Positions 1 to 8,398 of a stretch of 64,000 nucleotides of DNA are shown piece by piece. The stretch comes from Clostridia bacterium (lineage in GTDB: Bacteria; Bacillota_A; Clostridia; UBA1212; UBA1255). The translations under genes were made by a program, and so were the position numbers. The DNA lies in assembly GCA_017522515.1 (NCBI GenBank), contig JAFWZH010000250.1, positions 62,001 to 126,000 on the forward strand, written 5' to 3'. Each line of letters opens with the position of its first letter. Position 1 is the stretch's first letter. The notes beneath the pieces are model-generated. The model did no database searches. It was not told the origin of the DNA and worked only from the letters and a program-made list of their open reading frames with translations.

Positions 1-648
1 TATAAAATCCACGCCGTCAAGACCGTCAAGAAGTTTTTGTGCGTAATCGGTAATTTTAAGCATCCATTGAGACTTTACTTTTCTTACTACTTCTCCTCCG
101 CAACGCTCGCATACACCGTTTACAACTTCTTCGTTAGCAAGGCCTACTTTGCACTCTGTGCACCAGTTTATCGGAATTTCTGCTTTATAAGCAAGTCCTT
201 TTTCAAATAATTTTAAGAAAATCCACTGTGTCCATTTATAGTAAGCAGGATCTGTTGTGTTTATTTCTTTTGACCAGTCAAAAGAAAAACCTATTTTCTT
301 AAGCTGATTTTTAAAATGAGCAACATTCTTCTCTGTTACAATTGAAGGATGTACTTTATTTTTTATTGCAAAGTTTTCTGCAGGAAGACCAAAAGCATCC
401 CAACCTATAGGAAAAATTACGTTGTAGCCTTCAAGTCTGCGTTTTCTTGCAATAATATCCATTGCTGTATTAGAACGAGGATGACCTACGTGAAGACCAT
501 TTCCCGAAGGGTACGGGAACTCAATCAATCCATAAAATTTCTTTTTGCTTTTATCAATAACTGCTTCAAAAGCTTTATCTTCTTCCCAAATTTTTTGCCA
601 TTTAGCTTCTATATCTGCCGGCCTATACTCATACATTTTTTCTTTCAT
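1..648 (-). CDS. leuS: Leucyl-tRNA synthetase, N-terminal part (truncated by window edge)
   Basis: Charges tRNA-Leu with leucine in the cytoplasm. The first 216 codons are present; the rest lies left of the window. The class I signature HVGHP is at residues 53-57 after a PYPSGNGL stretch, and the zinc-ribbon cysteines of the LeuRS insertion are at about 163, 166, 180 and 183. The start is the ATG ending at 648, preceded by AAGGAG with good spacing. The gap to the upstream citrate synthase gene is only 18 bp and holds no terminator, so leuS may be cotranscribed with it. No T-box leader fits in that gap, although many Firmicute leuS genes have one. Family identity is secure. Confidence 0.97.
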   Translation of the reverse strand, partial: MKEKMYEYRPADIEAKWQKIWEEDKAFEAVIDKSKKKFYGLIEFPYPSGNGLHVGHPRSNTAMDIIARKRRLEGYNVIFPIGWDAFGLPAENFAIKNKVHPSIVTEKNVAHFKNQLKKIGFSFDWSKEINTTDPAYYKWTQWIFLKLFEKGLAYKAEIPINWCTECKVGLANEEVVNGVCERCGGEVVRKVKSQWMLKITDYAQKLLDGLDGVDFI

Positions 649-666
649 TACAAGCATCTCCTTAAT

Positions 667-2067
667 TTATATCTTTAAACTCTCTGTTCTCTCTGACAAA
701 TCAATATATCCTTGTTTGCCGCCTACATTTTTATATGCAGGTCTGATAATTCTATTGCTGACAGCAAGCTCTTCAAGTCTATGCGCACTCCATCCTGCAA
801 TTCTTGATATTGCAAAAATAGGAGTATACAGTTCTTTTGGAATGTTAAGCATAGTATACACTAAGCCGGAATAAAAATCCACGTTAGCACACATAACCTT
901 TGAAGATTTTTTATATTCTTCAAAGGCAATCGGAGCCAACTCTTCAACTGTCTTATAGAATTCAAATTCATCAACCCATTCCTGTCCCATTGCATGTGCA
1001 AGTTCTTCTGCTTTACGCTTTAAAAGTTTTGCTCTCGGGTCAGATTTTGTGTAAACTGCGTGACCTATACCGTAAATAAGTCCTGATTTGTCATAAGCCT
1101 GTTTATCTAAAATTTTGATAAGATAGTCTTTTATCTGTCCTTTGTCCTGGGTGTCGGTGATATGATTTTTCATATCTTTTATCATCTCCATAACACAGTG
1201 ATTTGCACCGCCGTGTTTAGGACCTTTTAATGCACCGGTTGCGGCTGCCATAGCAGAATACGTATCTGTTCCCGTAGAGGTTACAACGTGAACTGTAAAA
1301 GTAGAGTTGTTTCCGCCGCCGTGTTCCGCATGTAAAACTAACGCAAGGTCAAGTGACTCTGCCTCAAGCTGCGTAAACTTACTGTCCGGGCGAATCATCT
1401 GCAAAAAGTTTTCTGATGTAGAAAGTCCTTTTTGAGGATTGTGAATATAAAGACTCTCGTCATAATAATAATGGCATCTTGTTTGATATGCATACGCTGC
1501 CATGGTGGGCATTTGAGCAAGCAGTCTTATACATTGGCGCATAACATTCTTATATGAAACATCGTCCGGATTTGGATCATATGAATAAGAAGCCAATATG
1601 CATCGTGCGAGCTTATTCATAATGTTTTTGCTGGGAGCCTTCATTATCATGTCCTCTGCAAAGCCCTCAGGAAGTCTCCTGTATTCGTCTAAAAGTGCTT
1701 TGAAATCACTAAGTTGCCTTGCTGTGGGTAAATTTCCTGTAATCAAAAGATATGCAGTTTCTTCAAAGCCACAACGGTTATCACGTTCAAAACCATTAGC
1801 CAAATCCTCTACACTTATTCCTCTGTACAAAAGTTTACCGTCGATAGGCACCTTCTCGTTTTCTTCGATGATATATGCACGTACATCACCAATACTTGTA
1901 AGACCTACAAGCACACCCGTATTGTCTGAATTTCTTAAACCGCGCTTTACGTTATATTTAGCATAAAGATCCGGGTCAAAGGCATCTTTTGCTACGGCTG
2001 TTTCTGCCATTTCCTGTATGAACCCGCCGTACTTTTCTAATGTAGAATCATAATCGTGACGATACAT
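667..2067 (-). CDS. gltA: Citrate synthase
   Basis: Condenses acetyl-CoA and oxaloacetate to citrate, in anaerobes usually feeding 2-oxoglutarate and glutamate synthesis. The protein is 466 residues. The active-site blocks are visible: HAEHGGGN near 246, GPKHGGAN with His near 285, and GIGHAVY with His near 336. The frame extends 14 codons further upstream, but GGAGG sits correctly before the ATG ending at 2067 (MYRHDYDS), so I use that start. It has its own promoter at 2156-2184 and leads directly into leuS. No aconitase or isocitrate dehydrogenase gene is adjacent, so the pathway context is not local. Confidence 0.95.
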   Translation of the reverse strand: MYRHDYDSTLEKYGGFIQEMAETAVAKDAFDPDLYAKYNVKRGLRNSDNTGVLVGLTSIGDVRAYIIEENEKVPIDGKLLYRGISVEDLANGFERDNRCGFEETAYLLITGNLPTARQLSDFKALLDEYRRLPEGFAEDMIMKAPSKNIMNKLARCILASYSYDPNPDDVSYKNVMRQCIRLLAQMPTMAAYAYQTRCHYYYDESLYIHNPQKGLSTSENFLQMIRPDSKFTQLEAESLDLALVLHAEHGGGNNSTFTVHVVTSTGTDTYSAMAAATGALKGPKHGGANHCVMEMIKDMKNHITDTQDKGQIKDYLIKILDKQAYDKSGLIYGIGHAVYTKSDPRAKLLKRKAEELAHAMGQEWVDEFEFYKTVEELAPIAFEEYKKSSKVMCANVDFYSGLVYTMLNIPKELYTPIFAISRIAGWSAHRLEELAVSNRIIRPAYKNVGGKQGYIDLSERTESLKI

Positions 2068-2155
2068 TGTATTTCCTCCAACAAAATAAGCTATAAATAA
2101 ATAAGCCACTATACCGACTTATCTGTATAAACAGTAAGCGCAAGTATAATAGCTT

Positions 2156-2184
2156 ATTTTATTAAATCGTTTCAATTATGTCAA
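2156..2184 (-). promoter_or_regulatory. Sigma-A promoter of gltA(-leuS)
   Basis: On the minus strand, TTGACA (2179-2184) and TAAAAT (2156-2161) are separated by 17 bp. The predicted start gives a leader of roughly 80 nt before the gltA ribosome binding site. Confidence 0.75.
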
Positions 2185-2216
2185 TTGTTTCTTACAAATT
2201 TACTTTTCTTCAAAAA

Positions 2217-4286
2217 TCAATCTTCGTCGTCAACCAAGTTTTTCTTAGCTTCTTCGATGATTTTCTTAGCTATATTATCCGGAACATCCTCGTACCTTGC
2301 AAATTCAGTCTTGAATGTACCTCTTGCCTGCGTCATAGCGCGAAGGTCTGTGGCGTATTTAACCATTTCCGAATAAGGAGCCTCAGCAACGATTTCCTGC
2401 ATTCCGTTCTCCATAGGATTCATGCCCAAAACGCGTCCGCGGCGCTTGTTCATATCACCTATTATATCGCCCATGTATCTTTCCGGCACATAAATATTTA
2501 CACTGAGAACAGGTTCGAGCAATACAGGATTTGCCTGTTTCATACCTGCTTTAAAAGCAATCTTTGCAGCAGAAACAAATGCGACTTCTTTTGAGTCAAC
2601 GGGGTGATACTTACCATCTACGAGAGTAGCTTTAAGATTAACAACAGGGAAGCCTGCAAGTACACCTTTCTTAACGCTTTCTTGAAGCCCCTTCTCAACA
2701 GACGGGAAGAATTGTTTCGGCACTGCGCCTCCGAAAACTTTTTCGCAGAATTCTAATTCAGCATTTTCTCCCGGTTCAAACTCAATAACAACTTTACCGT
2801 ATTGACCTGCTCCGCCGGATTGTTTCTTGTGAAGTCCTTCTGCCGAAACTTTCTTTCTGATAGTTTCTCTGTACGGAATTATCGGCTCTTCCAACTCAAC
2901 GGAAACGCCGTAACGCGTTTTGAGTTTACTTACTATTGTATCTATGTGTTGATCTCCAAGACCTGACACAAGCATTTGGCCTGTCTCTTTATTCGTTTCA
3001 AATTTAATAACAGGATCTTCGTCTCTTAATTTTGCAATGCCTGCACTGATTTTTTCTTCATCGCCTCTTGCTTTAGGAGCAATGCCCAATGTAAGCTGAG
3101 GCTCCGGGAATGGTGTTGCGGCTATTATAATAGGTTTTGTTTTAGAACCTAATGTGTCATTTGTTGTAGTAACACTTAATTTTGCAACTGCTCCCAAGTC
3201 ACCGCACACAAGCTCTTTAACAGGGATTTGCTTTCTGCCTCTTAATACGAAAATCTGTCCTATCTTCTCGTCTGCACCCTTATTTGCATTGTACATTATG
3301 GTATCAGGCTTCATAGTACCTGAACAAACTCTGAAAAGTGACAAACGACCGACAAACGGATCTGCAATAGTCTTATATACAAACAAAGTAGGATGTCCGT
3401 CAGGATCAGGCTTCATCTGTTGCGGATTACCGTCTGCATCTGTGTAGTCCAATATAGTTCTCTCAAGCGGAGAAGGCATATAATCAACTATAAAGTCCAT
3501 AAGTTTCTTAACACCGATATTTTCATACGAAGAGCCCAAAAGAACAGGTGCGCAAGTGCAGTTGTTAATTGCAACTTTAAGTCCCTTTATAATTTCTTCT
3601 CTTGTAAATCTCTCTCCGCCAAAGAATTTCTCCATAAGCTCATTGTCAGTCTCCGCAACTATTTCTGAGAGATTCAAATGAATGGCCTCTGCTTTTTCAA
3701 CCATATCTGCAGGAAGTTCACCATCCACTAAATTGCCGAAGTCGTCAAATACTCTTGCTTGCAGGGTGATTCCGTCTACAACGCCCACAAGTTTACCGTT
3801 CTTTCTTATAGGAAGCTGAAGAGCAACACACGGTTTTCCCAGCATTTCTTTAAGCTCTGCGTAAATTTTATCAAAATCTGCATTCTCATCATGCATTTTA
3901 TTAACAAAAATAACTCTCGGAATATTTCTGCTGTTTGCAAATTCCCACGCTTTCTCTGTACCTACCGTCATAGTCGAAGAAACAACGATTACAGCAGAAT
4001 CCACTACCGAAACAGCCTCTAACATTTCTCCCGCAAAATCAAAATATCCCGGTGTATCTATAATATTAACTGTAGAGCCTCTCCAATCAAAAGGAGCTGT
4101 AGCAAGGCTTACAGAAGCTTTTCTTTTAACTTCTTCAGGATCGCAATCGAGAACGGTATTACCGTCACTTACTCTTCCCAAGCGGTCTATTGCGCCTGCA
4201 TTATATAACATCGCCTCAGCAAGGGATGTCTTTCCCATACCACCGTGTCCTAAAAGTACCACGTTTCTCAAATCAGAACTTTTCAT
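2217..4286 (-). CDS. EF-G-like translational GTPase (EF-G2 type paralog)
   Basis: A 689-residue protein with full EF-G domain architecture (GTPase domain, domain II, and the IV-V region with YGKV and a C-terminal RRGRVLGM motif). The P-loop is GHGGMGKTS (14-21) instead of the canonical GHIDAGKTT. The G3 motif reads DTPGYFDF (77-84), so the catalytic His is Tyr81. The G4 motif reads NKMH (128-131) where NKxD is expected. These features place it in the EF-G-like/FusA2 branch rather than the essential fusA, which usually sits with rpsL/rpsG/tuf. The start at 4286 is preferred over the ATG six bases upstream because GGGAGG is then about 7 bases away. It has its own promoter and stands alone. Its exact role is unknown; ribosome binding is likely, and classical GTP hydrolysis is doubtful. 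Confidence 0.88.
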   Translation of the reverse strand: MKSSDLRNVVLLGHGGMGKTSLAEAMLYNAGAIDRLGRVSDGNTVLDCDPEEVKRKASVSLATAPFDWRGSTVNIIDTPGYFDFAGEMLEAVSVVDSAVIVVSSTMTVGTEKAWEFANSRNIPRVIFVNKMHDENADFDKIYAELKEMLGKPCVALQLPIRKNGKLVGVVDGITLQARVFDDFGNLVDGELPADMVEKAEAIHLNLSEIVAETDNELMEKFFGGERFTREEIIKGLKVAINNCTCAPVLLGSSYENIGVKKLMDFIVDYMPSPLERTILDYTDADGNPQQMKPDPDGHPTLFVYKTIADPFVGRLSLFRVCSGTMKPDTIMYNANKGADEKIGQIFVLRGRKQIPVKELVCGDLGAVAKLSVTTTNDTLGSKTKPIIIAATPFPEPQLTLGIAPKARGDEEKISAGIAKLRDEDPVIKFETNKETGQMLVSGLGDQHIDTIVSKLKTRYGVSVELEEPIIPYRETIRKKVSAEGLHKKQSGGAGQYGKVVIEFEPGENAELEFCEKVFGGAVPKQFFPSVEKGLQESVKKGVLAGFPVVNLKATLVDGKYHPVDSKEVAFVSAAKIAFKAGMKQANPVLLEPVLSVNIYVPERYMGDIIGDMNKRRGRVLGMNPMENGMQEIVAEAPYSEMVKYATDLRAMTQARGTFKTEFARYEDVPDNIAKKIIEEAKKNLVDDED

Positions 4287-4359
4287 ATACATTCCTCCCG
4301 ATAATATATTTAAATATCCAAAAACAATATTAAATTTTCGCATTCTTACCAATGGATAA

Positions 4360-4388
4360 ATTCTATCACAAGCATCATGTCATGTCAA
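4360..4388 (-). promoter_or_regulatory. Sigma-A promoter of the EF-G-like gene
   Basis: TTGACA (4383-4388) and TAGAAT (4360-4365) on the minus strand with a 17-bp spacer. The promoter overlaps the last codons of yqfD (stop at 4375), so the EF-G-like gene is a separate transcription unit from the sporulation cluster. Confidence 0.75.
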
Positions 4389-5571
4389 TATTTTCAGGAA
4401 AAACCGTTATCCCCACATCCTCTAAAACTTCCGCTGTTACACAATAATACTTTTTGCCTAATTTCTCAGAAACGTAACTTTTCGTATTTAACACTTGCGC
4501 CTCATCCGGTATTACCACATCTAAAGTTTCTTCTGCTTTAAGCGCTGCTCTCAATACTGCTTCTTCCTCTGAAAGTATAGCGGTCTCCCAAACAGTTTCC
4601 CTCTTCACAAGCTGTGAGATGCCCAAAGGCAGTTTTACTTCCTTACCAAAATATTTCTCCGTATAAATACTGTCATAGCTTTTAAAGTCCCTATCTCCCC
4701 AATTCCACGGGAGCCACTTCCACGCAGGCGGTTCGATTTTAAAATCAAATAACAAAAGAGATTTCGCTATTTCCTCTTTACCCGTATATTTAAGCACCTC
4801 CACTTCCTTTTCTATCGGTACTTCTGCTTTATACCACACAATCCCCTTTATCCGAGCTTTGGCATGCTTACCCTCTCCCATTACCACTACCTGTCCTTTT
4901 AGAGCAGTATTGCCCGTTTCTATTATCTGTTTGCCCTGCTCTATCGTAACCTTTTGCAACAAACAATCCTTTGACACTGCCAAGTCACACGCCTCATCTT
5001 CGGAAATCTCGTCGCCCTTTTTACTTTCGTAGTGTACACCCTCTACTATTTCAATACATAATTTTGTACCTTTCTTTTTCACGCCCACCCAGCAGAGATT
5101 TTTCTGTCCGAGAAGCAGTTGTTCCGCTAAAGCTCGTGAATTAACGTTTGACATAAACATACCTTTCCTTATGCCCAGCTCCGAGGCGAGCACCTGCGTA
5201 TTCCGTACAGAAAGAGGATCTGCCCCCTCCACAGATATATTCCATACTAGCGAGCTCATAAAAGCAAACAAGCCGCAAAGCAGCACAGACAGAATCATCA
5301 AGGCTTTTCTCGTTTTATATCGCCTTAATGTATATATCAGTCCCTCTTTTTTTAAAACTTTTACTCTAACCCCTGCCTTTAAAGCAGTAGAATGCACGTT
5401 TTTCAAGTATTCCGAAGCAAGCATACACATGGTAAATTCCTGCTCGGAAATTTGCGTAAGCTCCCAAACAGCAATCTTTCTTCTTATACAAATATTAATA
5501 AATTTTTGCGGTCTTTGTCCTGTTATTTTGATTTTAACATAATTTTGAATGTAGCTTAAAACTCTGTACAT
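4375..5571 (-). CDS. yqfD: Sporulation protein YqfD
   Basis: A 398-residue stage IV-type sporulation membrane protein. One transmembrane segment lies near residues 90-110 (a KALMILSVLLCGLF-type stretch), preceded by a basic cytoplasmic domain and followed by a large extracytoplasmic part containing the conserved WVGVKKKGTKL region. In Bacillus the ortholog is made in the mother cell under sigma-E, next to yqfC, as here. The start ATG at 5571 has GGAG 7 bases upstream. It begins 15 bp after yqfC ends. phoH and ybeY, often downstream of yqfD, are absent; the EF-G-like gene occupies that place. Confidence 0.92.
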   Translation of the reverse strand: MYRVLSYIQNYVKIKITGQRPQKFINICIRRKIAVWELTQISEQEFTMCMLASEYLKNVHSTALKAGVRVKVLKKEGLIYTLRRYKTRKALMILSVLLCGLFAFMSSLVWNISVEGADPLSVRNTQVLASELGIRKGMFMSNVNSRALAEQLLLGQKNLCWVGVKKKGTKLCIEIVEGVHYESKKGDEISEDEACDLAVSKDCLLQKVTIEQGKQIIETGNTALKGQVVVMGEGKHAKARIKGIVWYKAEVPIEKEVEVLKYTGKEEIAKSLLLFDFKIEPPAWKWLPWNWGDRDFKSYDSIYTEKYFGKEVKLPLGISQLVKRETVWETAILSEEEAVLRAALKAEETLDVVIPDEAQVLNTKSYVSEKLGKKYYCVTAEVLEDVGITVFPENIDMT

Positions 5572-5586
5572 GGCTGTTCTCCGTCT

Positions 5587-5793
5587 TTATTTATATGCAA
5601 TGCCCTCTATTATTCCTTTGACACATAAGTATTCATCAGTGATCTCGGCAATTTCCAATTGTCTGCCGAAAACGCAAATTATTCCTGCAATACTAAATAT
5701 TTCCACACATCTGTCATTACAAGAACATATTCCCTTATGTGTAAGAATCTGTGCTTTTCGTTTGCCGTAAAGCCTTATAGACGGAATGTTCAT
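5587..5793 (-). CDS. yqfC: Sporulation protein YqfC (YabP/YqfC family)
   Basis: A 68-residue protein of the YabP/YqfC family, recognised from its size, its short beta-rich pattern ending in LCVKGIIEGI, and its position directly before yqfD. Its start ATG overlaps the stop of the upstream deacetylase gene (ATGA), with GGAGG about 6 bases before. It is somewhat shorter than typical YqfC (about 90 residues). It probably acts with YqfD in the mother cell during engulfment or cortex formation; its biochemical function is unknown. Confidence 0.85.
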   Translation of the reverse strand: MNIPSIRLYGKRKAQILTHKGICSCNDRCVEIFSIAGIICVFGRQLEIAEITDEYLCVKGIIEGIAYK

Positions 5794-6620
5794 ATTAATT
5801 CCTCCGGCGAGCCAAATTCATATCCTTGCTTTCGCGCCTCTCTTATTATCGCCGAAAGTGCATCGGCATTGTCTTTTGATACTGCGTGGAGCAATATAAC
5901 TGCTCCGTTATGAAAATTATCGCTCACCATTTTCAAAGCGTAATCTGCTCCTTTTTGAGAATCTGTCAGCCAATCTTGATAAGCAAAGCTCCACATAATG
6001 CATTTATAGTTAAGTTTTCTTGTAATTTCAAGCACTTGACTGTTATATTCCCCTTTGGGCGGTCTAAAAAAATGCATATGCTGACCGAACTTGTTATAAA
6101 ACAGTCTGTCAAGCTCCAAAATCTCACTTTCACACTTGTCGTATTTAAGTTCCGGCATGGAATAGTGGTTCAAAGAATGATTCCCCACACTATGTCCCTC
6201 TTCAAGCATTCGTCTTATGATACTATCGTTTTTCTCAAAATAATCACCGGTTATAAAAAATATCGCCTTAACATTTTCTTCTCTCAATGTGTCAAGGATA
6301 TCTTCTGTGTAGCCATTCTCATATCCTTCATCAAAAGTTAAATACATCTTATTTTCATTAATATCCCCAAGATACATTCCTCCTCCGTTTAACAAAAGAT
6401 GTACCTCGTCCTTGCCGGCCTCCGGAATAGCTCCGTTTTTCCCCCTGCACAACCCCCACCTGCAAACGGATTTGTCTGCACTTGTGGCTGTTTGTACTAT
6501 TTCTACGGAATACCTGTCTTCGCCTTCTTCATATATCACTCCCGACATTCTCATTATCGGATACACAAGAAGCAGCATAAGAAGCATTGCAGGCATTATA
6601 ATAAAAATTTTTGAACGCAT
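5790..6620 (-). CDS. pdaA: PdaA-like polysaccharide (N-acetylmuramic acid) deacetylase
   Basis: A 276-residue NodB-fold deacetylase. An N-terminal membrane anchor or signal covers residues 5-24. The catalytic motifs are TFDEGYENGY (95-104, the PdaA-type variant of TFDDG), the metal site H148/H152 in GNHSLNH, RPPKGEYN near 186, and the C-terminal ILLHAVSKDNADAL block. In Bacillus, PdaA starts muramic-delta-lactam synthesis in the spore cortex and is made in the forespore. Here the gene overlaps yqfC by ATGA. The ATG at 6620 follows a strong hairpin (6626-6678) that ends in six T; the AAGGGG ribosome binding site lies inside that structure, 12 bases from the start. Confidence 0.9.
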   Translation of the reverse strand: MRSKIFIIMPAMLLMLLLVYPIMRMSGVIYEEGEDRYSVEIVQTATSADKSVCRWGLCRGKNGAIPEAGKDEVHLLLNGGGMYLGDINENKMYLTFDEGYENGYTEDILDTLREENVKAIFFITGDYFEKNDSIIRRMLEEGHSVGNHSLNHYSMPELKYDKCESEILELDRLFYNKFGQHMHFFRPPKGEYNSQVLEITRKLNYKCIMWSFAYQDWLTDSQKGADYALKMVSDNFHNGAVILLHAVSKDNADALSAIIREARKQGYEFGSPEELI

Positions 6621-6678
6621 AAAAAAGCGGCACCCCTTTACGATATTGTCTTTACAATATCTATTCCGGTTTGCCGCT
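6621..6678 (-). terminator. Two-tier hairpin with T-run directly before pdaA
   Basis: On the minus strand an outer 7-bp stem (AGCGGCA / TGCCGCT) encloses a perfect inner 8-bp stem (GATATTGT / ACAATATC, 6642-6649 with 6654-6661, 4-nt loop). Six T follow and run into the pdaA ATG. It looks like the terminator of the DUF881 genes, but it also holds the only pdaA ribosome binding site, so it may attenuate or mask pdaA. Confidence 0.65.
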
Positions 6679-6705
6679 GTTTATGACGTAGTAGCCTTAT
6701 CTGTT

Positions 6706-7509
6706 TTATTCCGCGTTTTTAAGTAAATTTGTACTTATATCATCCGGGTTGCAGCCCTCCATAACAATATTTTCTCTCATACCCCATGTGATTTCACAAG
6801 CTTTTTCGTTCTCCAACGCACCTAAAGGTCCGTTACCGTTTAAATAAACACCACTGTAGAGCTTATCAGGTGCCCCTATTGCATAAATTTCAAATGGTGC
6901 CGAATGTTGTCTGCCGTTAATTATGACATACTGACCTACAATTCTGATTTCGGACATAGCAGTAAGTCTTTCCCCGTTTATGGAGATTGCTTGCGCAGAG
7001 CTTGCCTTTAACTCATTTATTAAGCTAAGCAAATGGCGCTGAAGTGTTGCCGAAAGTATATCACCGGTTAATGTGACGGAAATATACAACCCTTCTCCCT
7101 CAACCTTTGTAACACCCGAAAACTTTTTTATGCTATTTAATTCTTCTTCCAGCTTTTGTATCTGTTCTTCGTTTGTTGCGCTTTCAAGAAGTTCTACCTT
7201 ATCATATAGTTCTTTGTTTTCTGTTTCAAGAGTATTAAGTTCCTGTTCAAGATTAAGTATATTTGTCTGATAAAGTGCTATCTTATCTGCATCTGCACCA
7301 TGGCTCCCGGCTGAATTAAGACTTTTATACTGAATTGAAATAACAATACCCAATACTACACATACTGCGGTTATGGCCACATCTCGTATAACTGCTGCTC
7401 TTTTCTTCTTCTTTTCCCTCATTCTATTTATTACATCAGTAACGTCAGAACGCTCAGTTTTTTCAGCATCAACTGTATTCTGTTGTATATTTTTATCTTC
7501 TTCTGCCAT
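6706..7509 (-). CDS. DUF881 family membrane-anchored protein (first copy)
   Basis: A 267-residue protein: an acidic N-terminal tail, a basic stretch (REKKKKRAA), one transmembrane helix near 35-57, a coiled coil near 70-125 rich in E/L/K, then the DUF881 domain with its AISINGERL and EIYAIG signatures. DUF881 proteins (B. subtilis YlxW/YlxX relatives) are often near division genes, but no function is established. I start at the ATG at 7509 with GGGAG 8 bases upstream rather than 12 codons earlier. It follows the second DUF881 gene by 19 bp and ends at the hairpin before pdaA. Confidence 0.85.
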   Translation of the reverse strand: MAEEDKNIQQNTVDAEKTERSDVTDVINRMREKKKKRAAVIRDVAITAVCVVLGIVISIQYKSLNSAGSHGADADKIALYQTNILNLEQELNTLETENKELYDKVELLESATNEEQIQKLEEELNSIKKFSGVTKVEGEGLYISVTLTGDILSATLQRHLLSLINELKASSAQAISINGERLTAMSEIRIVGQYVIINGRQHSAPFEIYAIGAPDKLYSGVYLNGNGPLGALENEKACEITWGMRENIVMEGCNPDDISTNLLKNAE

Positions 7510-7528
7510 TTTTTTCTCCCGATTGTTA

Positions 7529-8266
7529 TTATTTGAGCAAATCAACAGACGATAAATAAGATTTGCTGTATTTTTTTATAATAATATTGTCTTTTATAAC
7601 AGGATCCACAATAAGATTATCTCTTATCATAATTGCATATATTGTACTGGACTTAAATGCCGCTAAAAGTTCTTGCGGATTACCGATTGCTTCAATGTGG
7701 TAAGGTGCAAAAAGCTTTGTCCCATTTACTCTTATACTTGGGCCAAGACAAAGCGTTTCACTCATTGAAACAATTCTTTCTCCGTTCACAGCTATCGCTT
7801 GTGCTCCGGCTGCTCTTAATGTATTAACTATTTCATTCAGATATATATCATGCACCAAAAGTCCCGGTACTGAATCATATCTTGAAGGTGCATCATCAAG
7901 TCCTATATCTATGCCTGTTCCCGAAACAGTAGTAAGTCCCGCATTAAATCTGTACTGTGCTATGTCAGACTCGTATTTTTTATACAACTCATAAAATTGT
8001 TTTTCGTTGTTGTAAAGGTAGTTCATTTCAGAATTATATCTGCTTTGAAGAGCTTCTTTTGATTCGCGTTCATTTGCAATTTTTTTCTCAAGCTCTTTAA
8101 TTTTTTCTTCATATTGCAATATTTCTGCCGAAGCACTTTTTGCCTGTTCTTTTTCTGTGTTTGAAACAGATTTAAATTGCAGAGCAACAACAACTCCAAG
8201 CAATACAAAAATCAGCATTGCAACTATACTGTTTTTTTTGCTTGTCTTGTTATCAACCTTTCTCAT
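7529..8266 (-). CDS. DUF881 family membrane-anchored protein (second copy)
   Basis: A 245-residue paralog of its downstream neighbour: basic N-terminus, a transmembrane helix at about 14-31, a coiled coil near 38-105, then the DUF881 domain with GAQAIAVNGERI and HIEAIGNPQ. The copies share topology but only the domain core in sequence, so the duplication looks old. GGAGAAG precedes the ATG. It is the first gene of the unit and is driven by the promoter at 8307-8335, which abuts that of mtaB. The pair may form a membrane-bound heterodimer; this is inference. Confidence 0.85.
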   Translation of the reverse strand: MRKVDNKTSKKNSIVAMLIFVLLGVVVALQFKSVSNTEKEQAKSASAEILQYEEKIKELEKKIANERESKEALQSRYNSEMNYLYNNEKQFYELYKKYESDIAQYRFNAGLTTVSGTGIDIGLDDAPSRYDSVPGLLVHDIYLNEIVNTLRAAGAQAIAVNGERIVSMSETLCLGPSIRVNGTKLFAPYHIEAIGNPQELLAAFKSSTIYAIMIRDNLIVDPVIKDNIIIKKYSKSYLSSVDLLK

Positions 8267-8306
8267 ACGAACTCTTCTCCGTAATTAAACTACTGCAATC
8301 AATCAC

Positions 8307-8335
8307 AGTATAATAGCTTTTATTTTCTATGTCAA
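8307..8335 (-). promoter_or_regulatory. Sigma-A promoter of the DUF881 pair
   Basis: Minus-strand TTGACA (8330-8335) and TATACT (8307-8312), 17-bp spacer. Its -35 box directly abuts the -35 box of the divergent mtaB promoter. Confidence 0.8.
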
Positions 8336-8364
8336 TTGACAATCATCTCCCCGTTGCCTATAAT
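8336..8364 (+). promoter_or_regulatory. Sigma-A promoter of mtaB
   Basis: TTGACA (8336-8341) and TATAAT (8359-8364) with a 17-bp spacer, a near-consensus match. It leaves a leader of about 28 nt before the ATG at 8399. Confidence 0.8.
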
Positions 8365-8398
8365 TTTAAAGAAAATTCTATTCAAAAGGACAATCATT

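Noticed and set aside
649..666. T-box riboswitch upstream of leuS
   Set aside because: The intergenic gap is 18 bp, too short, and no T-box sequence is visible.
1598..1966. Plus-strand frame of about 120 codons inside the citrate synthase gene
   Set aside because: Antisense shadow of a strongly conserved gene, without a ribosome binding site.
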